DNA from: Bacteroidales bacterium
GTDB taxonomy: Bacteria; Bacteroidota; Bacteroidia; Bacteroidales; UBA10428
DNA length: 8,832 bases
Reading direction: 5' to 3'
Assembly: GCA_030626465.1 (NCBI GenBank)
Contig: DAOUOU010000112.1
Coordinates: 1-8,832, forward strand
This document shows positions 1 through 6,769 of the stretch, piece after piece; within the stretch, counting starts at the first letter, position 1; each line of letters starts with the position of its first letter. The notes below the pieces were generated by a model. It was not told the DNA's origin. It did not search any database and was given only the letters and a program-made list of their open reading frames with translations. The translations under genes were made by a program, and so were the position numbers.

Positions 1-60
1 CGCTATAAATTATTTTTAGATTATCACGAAGATAATAAACTAATCTCATGCCAAACCTAA
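1..60 (+). CDS. Possible 3' end of an upstream gene (partial)
   Basis: Reading from base 1, the first frame stays open for 19 codons and stops with TAA at 58-60, which would overlap the start of the GT2 gene by 13 bases. Overlaps of this size occur elsewhere in the run (4 and 14 bases), so an upstream gene could end here. The other two frames stop almost at once (TAA at 6-8, TAG at 17-19), and a gene ending at either of those is equally possible. The 19 residues are too few to assign to a family. Confidence 0.25.
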   Translation, partial: RYKLFLDYHEDNKLISCQT

Positions 61-980
61 GCATAGTCATTCCATTGTATAATGAAGAAAAAAATCTTAG
101 TAAACTCAACGACACGCTTTTACAAGTCCTGAAGAATATTTCGATCAGCTGGGAAATTATTTTTGTAAACGATGGCAGTTCAGATAAAACTTTGAAGATG
201 GTCGAGGATCTTGCTTCCAGGAATTCATCCATAAAAGTGATTTCTTTAACCCGCAATTTTGGTCACCAGGCTGCTTTAATGGCTGGACTTGACAATACTA
301 CAGCAGATGCTGTTATCACTATGGATGGTGACCTACAAGATCCGCCGGAACTAATACCCGAACTGATAAACAAATGGGAAGAGGGTTTTCTGGTGGTGTA
401 TGCCCGAAGGAAAAACTATCGCAATGACCATTTTCTGAAACGCTGGCTTTCTATGTTATTCTATTTTATTGTCAAATCGCTTAAGATGTCCACAGCTCCT
501 AAAAATGTTGGCGATTTCAGGTTAATTGACAGAAGGGTTCTTGAGGAACTTAAATATATGCGAGAGCGTACCCGTTACCTGCGGGGTATGATTTCATGGC
601 TTGGATTTAAGTCTTCATTTGTCGATTATAACAGGCCTGACAGAGAAAATGGAAAAGCCGGTTACAGTTTCAACCAGTTAATTCGTTTAGCATTGGATGG
701 TTTTTTCAGTTTCTCCAGACTTCCATTGCGTATCGGATTGTTTCTGGGTGTGATCAGTATATTAATTGGACTTGGGTTTATGGTTTATATGATTGCTGAT
801 ATACTTATAAATGATGTATACTATCACCTATATAAGTTTTTGGTTGATGTTATTTTTATTTTTATGGGTTTTTTGTTTATCCTGATATGGATTCTGGGCG
901 AATATATTGGCCGGATTTATCACGAGGTAAAGGGACGGAATCTCTATATCATCCACAAAAAAATTAATCTTGATGATTAA
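48..980 (+). CDS. GT2 family polyprenyl-phosphate glycosyltransferase (DPM1/GtrB/ArnC-like)
   Basis: This is a 310-residue GT-A fold glycosyltransferase of family 2. It probably transfers a sugar from a nucleotide donor onto undecaprenyl phosphate, or onto a lipid-linked acceptor, at the cytoplasmic face of the inner membrane. The start of the domain is marked by SIVIPLYNEE (residues 5-14), followed by the nucleotide-binding FVNDGSSD (39-46) and the metal-binding DGD within MDGDLQDPP (92-100). GDFRLIDR (155-162) and the RYLRGMISWLGFK block (176-188) are typical of the DPM1/GtrB/ArnC group. Two hydrophobic helices follow at about 229-251 and 265-287, then the usual GEYIGRIYHEVKGR tail (284-297). 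Length and layout are normal for this group and the protein looks complete. The ATG at 48 places the first motif at residue 5, as expected. It is separated from the next gene by 33 bases with no terminator. Donor sugar cannot be told from sequence. Confidence 0.93.
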   Translation: MPNLSIVIPLYNEEKNLSKLNDTLLQVLKNISISWEIIFVNDGSSDKTLKMVEDLASRNSSIKVISLTRNFGHQAALMAGLDNTTADAVITMDGDLQDPPELIPELINKWEEGFLVVYARRKNYRNDHFLKRWLSMLFYFIVKSLKMSTAPKNVGDFRLIDRRVLEELKYMRERTRYLRGMISWLGFKSSFVDYNRPDRENGKAGYSFNQLIRLALDGFFSFSRLPLRIGLFLGVISILIGLGFMVYMIADILINDVYYHLYKFLVDVIFIFMGFLFILIWILGEYIGRIYHEVKGRNLYIIHKKINLDD

Positions 981-1013
981 GCTATCTCAATAACCCAATC
1001 TCAGAATCATATA

Positions 1014-2159
1014 ATGAAGCTGTTAATCCTCAATTATGAATATCCACCCTTAGGAGGTGGTGCGGGTATATGCACAAAGTATCAGGCTGAAGGATTAATA
1101 GATTACGGACATGAGATTACTGTGATAACGACCTGGTTTCAGGGTGAAAAAGAAACAGAAAAAATCAATAATCTTCAGCTGATCAGGCTAAAATCCAGAA
1201 GAAAAAAAACCTACCGATCGAATCCGATTGAAATGTTTTCCTGGGCAATAAAGACCTTTCGGTATATCCGCAGGAATAAATTATACTTAGAAACAGATCT
1301 TATTCTGGCACATTTTACTATGCCTGCAGGGATTGTAGCTCTTCCTGTAAAGTTGTTTTATAAAATTCCTTATTATATCATTTCACACGGGCAGGATATT
1401 CCCTGGTTTTGTCCGAGAGAATTATTTCTGTATCACCTTATTTTTTATCTTCCTATAAAATGGATTTGTTCTCAAGCATCAAAAATTACTGTTCTCTCAC
1501 AACGACGACTGAACGACCTTAATAAGATTACAAGCCGAAAAAATTGGTTTAATAATCATATTATTCCTAATGGTTGTGATATTGATTTTTTCACACCTCC
1601 TGAAGAAGAAAAAGATATGGATACGTTCAGGATTTTATTTTCAGGAAGACTTCGTGGACAGAAGGACCCTTTCACCATGTTGAAGGCCGTTCGTTTACTC
1701 ACAAAATCTGAAATTCCATTTTTAATTGAAATAATTGGAGATGGTCCCCTAAGGGAAAAGATGCAGTTGTATATCAAAACCTACCATCTTGAGGAGAAGG
1801 TGAAATTTTGCGGCTGGATATCCAAGGAAAAACTTAGGGACAAATACAGGAACGTACATCTGTTAGTTATCACTTCCAGGGATGAGGGAATGTCATTGGC
1901 TATGATAGAAGCATTATCTTCGGGACTATATATACTCACAACAAAGGTTAGTGGCAGTAAAGGGCTGATTCGTGAGTATGTAAACGGGAATTATATTCCA
2001 TTCGAGAATCCGGAACAAATTGCTGCAAGCATTAAAGGCTATTACCAGGATAAATTTTTAAAGAAATATAAAGTTTCTGATCAATATCTTCGTGAACTAA
2101 GATATACAATCAGTTGGGAACATTATGTTGAAGCCTATAACCAATTGATTCAAGAATGA
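1014..2159 (+). CDS. GT4 family glycosyltransferase
   Basis: This is a 381-residue retaining GT-B glycosyltransferase, probably a cytoplasmic, peripheral-membrane enzyme that adds one sugar to the lipid-linked repeat unit. The N-terminal Rossmann half begins with MKLLILNYEYPPLGGGAG (1-18), whose glycine loop typifies GT4 enzymes, and carries HGQD at 125-128. The C-terminal half has IPNGCD (184-189), FSGRLRGQKDP (209-219), GDGP (242-245) and the family's E-x7-E signature at E291/E299, which binds the nucleotide-sugar donor. Nothing appears truncated. The ATG start puts the first beta strand at the very N-terminus. The last four bases (ATGA) overlap the next start, so the two genes are probably translationally coupled. 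Donor and linkage are unknown. An A8 run at 1202-1209 lies inside the gene. Confidence 0.93.
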   Translation: MKLLILNYEYPPLGGGAGICTKYQAEGLIDYGHEITVITTWFQGEKETEKINNLQLIRLKSRRKKTYRSNPIEMFSWAIKTFRYIRRNKLYLETDLILAHFTMPAGIVALPVKLFYKIPYYIISHGQDIPWFCPRELFLYHLIFYLPIKWICSQASKITVLSQRRLNDLNKITSRKNWFNNHIIPNGCDIDFFTPPEEEKDMDTFRILFSGRLRGQKDPFTMLKAVRLLTKSEIPFLIEIIGDGPLREKMQLYIKTYHLEEKVKFCGWISKEKLRDKYRNVHLLVITSRDEGMSLAMIEALSSGLYILTTKVSGSKGLIREYVNGNYIPFENPEQIAASIKGYYQDKFLKKYKVSDQYLRELRYTISWEHYVEAYNQLIQE

Positions 2160-3205
2160 AGATACTATATCTGATAGATAACTTCTCCATAGGTGGGGCA
2201 CAAACTGTTGTTAAAGGGTTGATGGAAAAAAACGCTAAGAACAGAGAGATATATGCTATCGCCCTGCGGCAAAAATTTCCGGAAAACACAATTGATCATC
2301 CAAATGCTATTTGCTTTCAGAGTAAATCAAAGTATTCGCTTCGGCCTCTTAAATTTCTGGAAAGGATTATTTCGGAAAAACAAATTGAGATTATTCATTG
2401 TCAGTTACCCCGGTCAATTTTTTTTGGTTATTTATTGAAGCGGACTTCTCCATATATAAAATACATTATTCATGAACAAGGCGATGTATTTGAATCCCGG
2501 ATATATTCTTTATTTCTAAGGATTCTTAAAAGAAAAGCAGATGGCATAATTGCCTGCTCAGAGGCAACAAAAAAAGAACTATCAACCCGTTTGCATTTAG
2601 CACCACAGAAGACCAGTGTCCTATATAATTTTGTTGATCTTGCCAGGTTTTCACCTGGTAAAGATTCTGCTGGAAATAGATACAAAATTGCTTTCGCAGG
2701 CAGGATTGAAAAACGAAAAGGTTGGCGTGAGTTTGTTAAAGCTGCAAAACACTTTCATTCCATTAAAAAATTATCGTTCTATATCGCAGGAAGTGGAACA
2801 GAAGAAGGTAAACTTATCAGAATTATACAAAATCAAGAGTATTCGAATATTAGGTTTGTTGGATTTAAGGCCAATATTGAAGAATTTTATAAAGCGATAG
2901 ATCTTCTGGTAATACCATCACACTTTGAACCTATGGGGATGGTAGCCGTTGAAGCCATGGCGTGTGGAGTTCCGGTTCTGGCTGCCAATGTTCCAGGCCT
3001 GAATGAAGTTGTCAAGCATGAAATTAATGGCTGGACATACTCTTCAAAATCAGTCACTGAATTGACGAATGCTATTGAAAAAATAATAAATTGTAATCCT
3101 GAAAAGGTTAAAACTATTATTGACAAAGGCATAGAACACTCTCGTGAGTTTTCGTTTGAGATCTTTTCGAATAAACTACTTAAATTTTACTCTGCATTAT
3201 TTTGA
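2156..3205 (+). CDS. GT4 family glycosyltransferase
   Basis: This is a second GT4-type retaining GT-B glycosyltransferase, 349 residues long and complete. Visible features are MKILYLIDNFSIGGAQ (1-16) with the N-terminal glycine loop, HEQG (106-109), CSEA (134-137) and YNFVDLARFSP (157-167) at the domain junction. FAGRIEKRKGW (180-190) opens the C-terminal donor-binding half, followed by GSG (212-214) and the E-x7-E region SHFEPMGMVAVEAMACGVPV (255-274), with E258 and E266 as the pair. The match to the family pattern is textbook. It probably acts after, or alternately with, the preceding GT4 enzyme during repeat-unit assembly, though the order cannot be read from sequence. Its ATG overlaps the previous stop by four bases, and its stop lies 16 bases before the sulfotransferase ATG. 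A T8 run (2418-2425) and a small hairpin (about 2643-2658) lie within the coding sequence. Confidence 0.94.
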   Translation: MKILYLIDNFSIGGAQTVVKGLMEKNAKNREIYAIALRQKFPENTIDHPNAICFQSKSKYSLRPLKFLERIISEKQIEIIHCQLPRSIFFGYLLKRTSPYIKYIIHEQGDVFESRIYSLFLRILKRKADGIIACSEATKKELSTRLHLAPQKTSVLYNFVDLARFSPGKDSAGNRYKIAFAGRIEKRKGWREFVKAAKHFHSIKKLSFYIAGSGTEEGKLIRIIQNQEYSNIRFVGFKANIEEFYKAIDLLVIPSHFEPMGMVAVEAMACGVPVLAANVPGLNEVVKHEINGWTYSSKSVTELTNAIEKIINCNPEKVKTIIDKGIEHSREFSFEIFSNKLLKFYSALF

Positions 3206-3221
3206 GCAAAATTATCTTACA

Positions 3222-4295
3222 ATGCCACAGAACCCAACAATAGATCAGATCCGTAAACTGCCATTTTTCTTTATTTTAGGCAGGCCACGTTCTGGTACTA
3301 CACTTTTGCGCACCTTACTTGATGTTCACCCCAATATTATAATTCCACTGGAGAATCCCAGTATGATCCACCTGTACTTTAAGTATCGATATGTAAAACA
3401 CTGGGATGTCAAAAATCTTAATAATATTTTCTGCGATTTTAAAAATCTAAACTTCATAAAAAGCTGGAAGCTTGATTGGGAGGGTATTAAAGATATATTT
3501 GAGAATCTATCGAAGATGCAGATATCTTTCCATGAGATCATCAAGCTGTTCTATTATCATTATCAATCAGAATTTACAAAAGAAGAGATCAGATGTTTGT
3601 GTGATAAGACGCCATTAAATTCCTTATATTCAAAAGAAATATCCCGTGTGTTTCCCGGTGCGAAATGCATACACCTGGTTCGCGATTATAGAGCCAATCT
3701 TGCATCAATGAGCAAACATGATGTTTTTTCCCCAAGCTTAACTGGTATACTGATGCAATGGAAAAAATCAGTGAATCAAATAAGCAAACTGACTGTTGAA
3801 AATCCTCAAAGATTTTTTCTGGTTAGATATGAAGACCTCGTTTCAGATCCTGAAGGCACGTATAAATTAATCTGTAACTTTCTTAAAGTAAAGTATATGC
3901 CGGAGTTATTGGATCCGGAATATCGGAAAAATGCGATCAACAACATATATGCTTCAGAGTTTCTTAATCAATGGCAACCTGATCTATCAGGAAAGATCTC
4001 TACATCAAATATTGAAAAATGGAAAATCGATTTATCGGCCGATTCTATTCGAAAGGCAGACTATATTGCAGGGAAAACCGGACAACGGTTTCAATATTAT
4101 TCACTATCGAAAGCATATAGTCCTGTCTTTATCCTGAAAGTTGAAATTAAGAAACTTCTTTTTCATCTTAATGAAATGAACCGGTATCTTTACGACAGGT
4201 TACCATATAAGATGAAAATCAGAATCAGAAACAGAAAATTTATTCTCTCGCATAAGTTCATTCAGTTTTATCAAAAGCAATTTGGAAAACGATAA
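3222..4295 (+). CDS. PAPS-dependent sulfotransferase, probable glycan sulfotransferase
   Basis: This 357-residue sulfotransferase would transfer sulfate from 3'-phosphoadenylyl sulfate (PAPS) to a hydroxyl or amino group, here most likely on a sugar of the repeat unit. The 5'-phosphosulfate-binding loop ILGRPRSGTTLL is at 18-29. The 3'-phosphate-binding segment HLVRDYRANLASM is at 151-163, with R154 and S162 as the expected PAPS contacts. VRYEDLVSDP (201-210) and the TSNIEKWKIDL block (261-271) are the later landmarks of the Sulfotransfer_1/3 type. The C-terminal 60 or so residues are basic and rich in aromatics. The frame is open back to a GTG at 3144, but that would overlap the previous gene by 62 bases. 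The ATG at 3222 puts the PAPS loop at residue 18 and is preferred. The gene lies between two glycosyltransferase genes, which favours a carbohydrate substrate. The acceptor is unknown. Confidence 0.9.
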   Translation: MPQNPTIDQIRKLPFFFILGRPRSGTTLLRTLLDVHPNIIIPLENPSMIHLYFKYRYVKHWDVKNLNNIFCDFKNLNFIKSWKLDWEGIKDIFENLSKMQISFHEIIKLFYYHYQSEFTKEEIRCLCDKTPLNSLYSKEISRVFPGAKCIHLVRDYRANLASMSKHDVFSPSLTGILMQWKKSVNQISKLTVENPQRFFLVRYEDLVSDPEGTYKLICNFLKVKYMPELLDPEYRKNAINNIYASEFLNQWQPDLSGKISTSNIEKWKIDLSADSIRKADYIAGKTGQRFQYYSLSKAYSPVFILKVEIKKLLFHLNEMNRYLYDRLPYKMKIRIRNRKFILSHKFIQFYQKQFGKR

Positions 4296-5400
4296 ATCCA
4301 TAGTATTCATTTCACCTGTTCACTGGAATTATTACCCTTACCGTGATCAGGAACTTCCATCGAGTATTGCTGAGAGAGGTTATCCTTGTATTTATCTGAA
4401 CCCGGTCAGGTACAAAGGCAGTGAAAAATCAACCCGGTTTGCACAGGTCAATAAGAGAAATTATCATAAAAACATTCAGATCATTGATCGAATGAGTAAA
4501 TGGCGTAAGTCATTAGTGGAACTTATTTATGAGAATTTCCTTAATGTTCGTGCAATTAAGAAATTTAGACCTTATGTTGTTATCAGCAGTGACCATCTGA
4601 TGTCGCTTGGAGTCTGCATTTATTGCAAGTTTAAAAAGACAAAGTTTGTGTTTGATGTAACTGATAACTGGGAGTTAGTTGACAAAAGCCCGGCAGGGAT
4701 AGTCTATAAGCTGATATTAAAACCTCTTCTTGCCAGATTCTCATTTGCAGTTACCTGCACCAGTCATCGACAATTCAATTATTTTAAAGGCCGTCGAAAG
4801 AGCAATACCTTTTTAATATCAAATGGAATTAATCCACGAATTCTGGAACAGTTGAATAAGCAGGATAATAAGTTGCTACCTGTGAATGAGGTAAATTTTA
4901 TTGGGAGTCTGAGAGATTGGTACGACTTCGATCTACTTTTGGAAATATTTAAGCAATTTCCGGATATTGAACTTAATATTTACGGTCAGGGACCATTGTA
5001 TCCTGAACTTTTGGCAAAGGCAAGCCCCATTCCAAATATTCATATTCATGGGAATATTGAAAATCTAAAAACACCTGGAATACTGCTTCGAAGCCTTTTT
5101 GGCATACTTCCTCTTAAGGTTAACGAGCTGAATCATTCAACTTGCCCGATTAAACTATTTGATTATTGGGGAGCATCTAAAGCAGTTATTTCGACTCCGG
5201 TAGAGGAAGTGAAACGTGTCGGGGGAGACTCTTTACTTTACGCTTCAAATAAGGAAGAGTTTATTAATGCTATAAACAAGCTACTGGATAACAGGAAGTT
5301 ATCATTAAAATTAGGAATGGAGGGCAGACAGAAAATAGATAATATGCATAACTATATAACTATTGCAGACCAATTTTTACAAATCCTGAATAAGCCTTAA
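4282..5400 (+). CDS. GT-B fold glycosyltransferase (GT1/GT4-like, TuaH-type)
   Basis: This is a 372-residue glycosyltransferase of the diverged GT4-like type, recalling TuaH and related transferases. The N-terminus has IVFISPVHWNYYPYRDQELP (7-26). FDVTDNWE (124-131) corresponds to the acidic motif at the end of the N-terminal domain in this group. ISNGIN (179-184) and FIGSLRDWYDFDLL (206-219) begin the second Rossmann domain, and GQGP is at 235-238. ILPLK (275-279) and PIKLFDYWGASKAVISTP (289-306) form the donor-binding region, with the usual 'PIK-FDY-A-GK' pattern slightly altered. The start is TTG at 4282, because the frame opens after TGA at 4213-4215 and has no ATG until Met71, beyond the first motifs. 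This makes a 14-base overlap with the sulfotransferase gene and suggests coupled translation. Substrates are unknown. Confidence 0.87.
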   Translation: MENDKSIVFISPVHWNYYPYRDQELPSSIAERGYPCIYLNPVRYKGSEKSTRFAQVNKRNYHKNIQIIDRMSKWRKSLVELIYENFLNVRAIKKFRPYVVISSDHLMSLGVCIYCKFKKTKFVFDVTDNWELVDKSPAGIVYKLILKPLLARFSFAVTCTSHRQFNYFKGRRKSNTFLISNGINPRILEQLNKQDNKLLPVNEVNFIGSLRDWYDFDLLLEIFKQFPDIELNIYGQGPLYPELLAKASPIPNIHIHGNIENLKTPGILLRSLFGILPLKVNELNHSTCPIKLFDYWGASKAVISTPVEEVKRVGGDSLLYASNKEEFINAINKLLDNRKLSLKLGMEGRQKIDNMHNYITIADQFLQILNKP

Positions 5401-5403
5401 ACC

Positions 5404-6711
5404 TTGAATAAGAAATCATTTTTTGGCAACATTCTGAGCATATTTTCCACTAATATTTTTGTTATTGGTCTTGTCGTTATCAGCGGAATAATCCTTCCCC
5501 GACTTCTAAGCCCACAAGCGTTAGGCAAGCTAAATACGTTAACAGCTCTGACCGCTATTGTTTATAGTTTTACTTTTTTAGGTATGCGTTCCTCACTGAT
5601 CATACACCTGGGAAAGAAAAAATTTGATCAGGAACAAGTGTTTTCAGCACTTGGATATATTTTTCTTCTTTCAACTGTTTTATCTACCCTAACACTCATC
5701 TTCTTTTTTTTCTTTCTGAGCACCGATCATTTTTCTTTTTCAATTATTCTACTGGTTTGTCTTATTAATCCCTTTGAATTTATAGTATCGTATATGCAGG
5801 GATATAATCTGGCAAGGGGGAAAATTGAAAATTTTAATCGATTAAAGTGGATACCAAAGCTTGTTTATCTTTTGGCCATTGTGATACTCATTGGTTTATT
5901 CAGGTTGCATGTCAGAGGTGCTCTCCTGGCAATTATAATTTCTAATTTGTTAACCATCTCAATTTACTTAAGAATTTCGCGTTTTACATTTCCGGTTTTT
6001 AAAGTCGGCAAAACTCCTCTTAAGGTTATAAAATCACTGGTTAGTTATGGAAGCTTATATGCTCTGGCTTTTCTGGTCACCCGACTAAACCATAAAATTG
6101 ACATTCTGCTATTAAAGCGTATGTGTGATTTAGCCGAAGTTGGATATTACTCTCTGGGTGCAAATTTGGCCGAAACCATCTGGCAGGTTCCCATAGCCGT
6201 TGGTGTTGTACTTATGACAAAATCTGCCACACATGGTAATCAAAAGCTTGTTACCAGGCAGGTTTGTTCAACCCTGCGTGTTTCTATTCTTGTTGTTTTG
6301 GGTGCTGCAATAATTTTATATGCTATTGCTCCACAGCTTGTCAGCTTTCTTTTTGGAGAACGATATTCTCCTTCAGTCCCTATTGTCCGAACCATTCTTC
6401 CAGGTATCTTGTTTTTTGTAATTTTAAAAATCATTAATAGTCAGTTTATTGGTACGGGGAAACCTCATCTGACCATGATTGCTTTAATTCCGGCCTTGTT
6501 TCTTAATATTATCCTGAATCTTCTTTTTATACCTGTATACAAGGGATTAGGTGCAGCAATGGCAACTAACATCAGTTATTTTAGTGGCTGTTTCGTTTTA
6601 CTTCTTGTTTATGCCAGGACATTTGAGACAGGACTAATGGAAATATTCAGATACCAGAAAAGTGATTTTAATTTTATCAGAAAAATAAGATCAAAATTAT
6701 CTAGCAGATGA
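5404..6711 (+). CDS. wzx: Wzx-type lipid-linked oligosaccharide flippase (PST/MOP family)
   Basis: This is a 435-residue polytopic membrane protein with about 12 predicted helices, near residues 11-33, 43-60, 79-105, 110-130, 150-167, 170-190, 213-231, 245-270, 292-312, 330-350, 356-378 and 382-403. Proteins of this type flip undecaprenyl-diphosphate-linked repeat units to the periplasmic face. Supporting landmarks are the N-terminal amphipathic/LPRLLSPQALG segment (31-41), the YGSLYALAFLVTRLNHKIDILLL segment around 215-237, the EVGYYSLG loop (245-252) and LFGERYSPSVPIVRTILPG (316-334), which is highly characteristic. Length is normal. The start is TTG at 5404: an in-frame TAA (the previous gene's stop, 5398-5400) lies just upstream, and the next ATG, at 5584, would remove the first two helices. 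The tail is short, basic and cytoplasmic. No Wzy polymerase is in the window. Confidence 0.92.
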   Translation: MNKKSFFGNILSIFSTNIFVIGLVVISGIILPRLLSPQALGKLNTLTALTAIVYSFTFLGMRSSLIIHLGKKKFDQEQVFSALGYIFLLSTVLSTLTLIFFFFFLSTDHFSFSIILLVCLINPFEFIVSYMQGYNLARGKIENFNRLKWIPKLVYLLAIVILIGLFRLHVRGALLAIIISNLLTISIYLRISRFTFPVFKVGKTPLKVIKSLVSYGSLYALAFLVTRLNHKIDILLLKRMCDLAEVGYYSLGANLAETIWQVPIAVGVVLMTKSATHGNQKLVTRQVCSTLRVSILVVLGAAIILYAIAPQLVSFLFGERYSPSVPIVRTILPGILFFVILKIINSQFIGTGKPHLTMIALIPALFLNIILNLLFIPVYKGLGAAMATNISYFSGCFVLLLVYARTFETGLMEIFRYQKSDFNFIRKIRSKLSSR

Positions 6712-6769
6712 GACAGTTACCAAAAGAGATGAAGTTCCATTATATTTGATACATCATATTTCTGAATTT

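Noticed and set aside
1050..1060. AGGAGG-like sequence as a ribosome binding site
   Set aside because: It encodes the glycine loop of the first GT4 protein, and no start codon at suitable spacing opens a credible gene.
2641..2660. Hairpin CCAGG-loop-CCTGG as a possible terminator or attenuator
   Set aside because: It is in the middle of the second GT4 coding sequence, has a stem of only five strong pairs and no following T run. It is probably a by-product of codon sequence.
3144..3221. Longer sulfotransferase reading from a GTG at 3144
   Set aside because: It would overlap the preceding glycosyltransferase by 62 bases and add 26 residues with no resemblance to the family N-terminus. The ATG at 3222 sits just after the previous stop and places the PAPS loop at residue 18.
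6746..6769. Radical SAM protein starting at the TTG at 6746
   Set aside because: It adds only eight residues of no recognisable character ahead of an in-frame ATG at 6770. The TTG also lies inside a possible promoter -7 element. It is kept only as an alternative.
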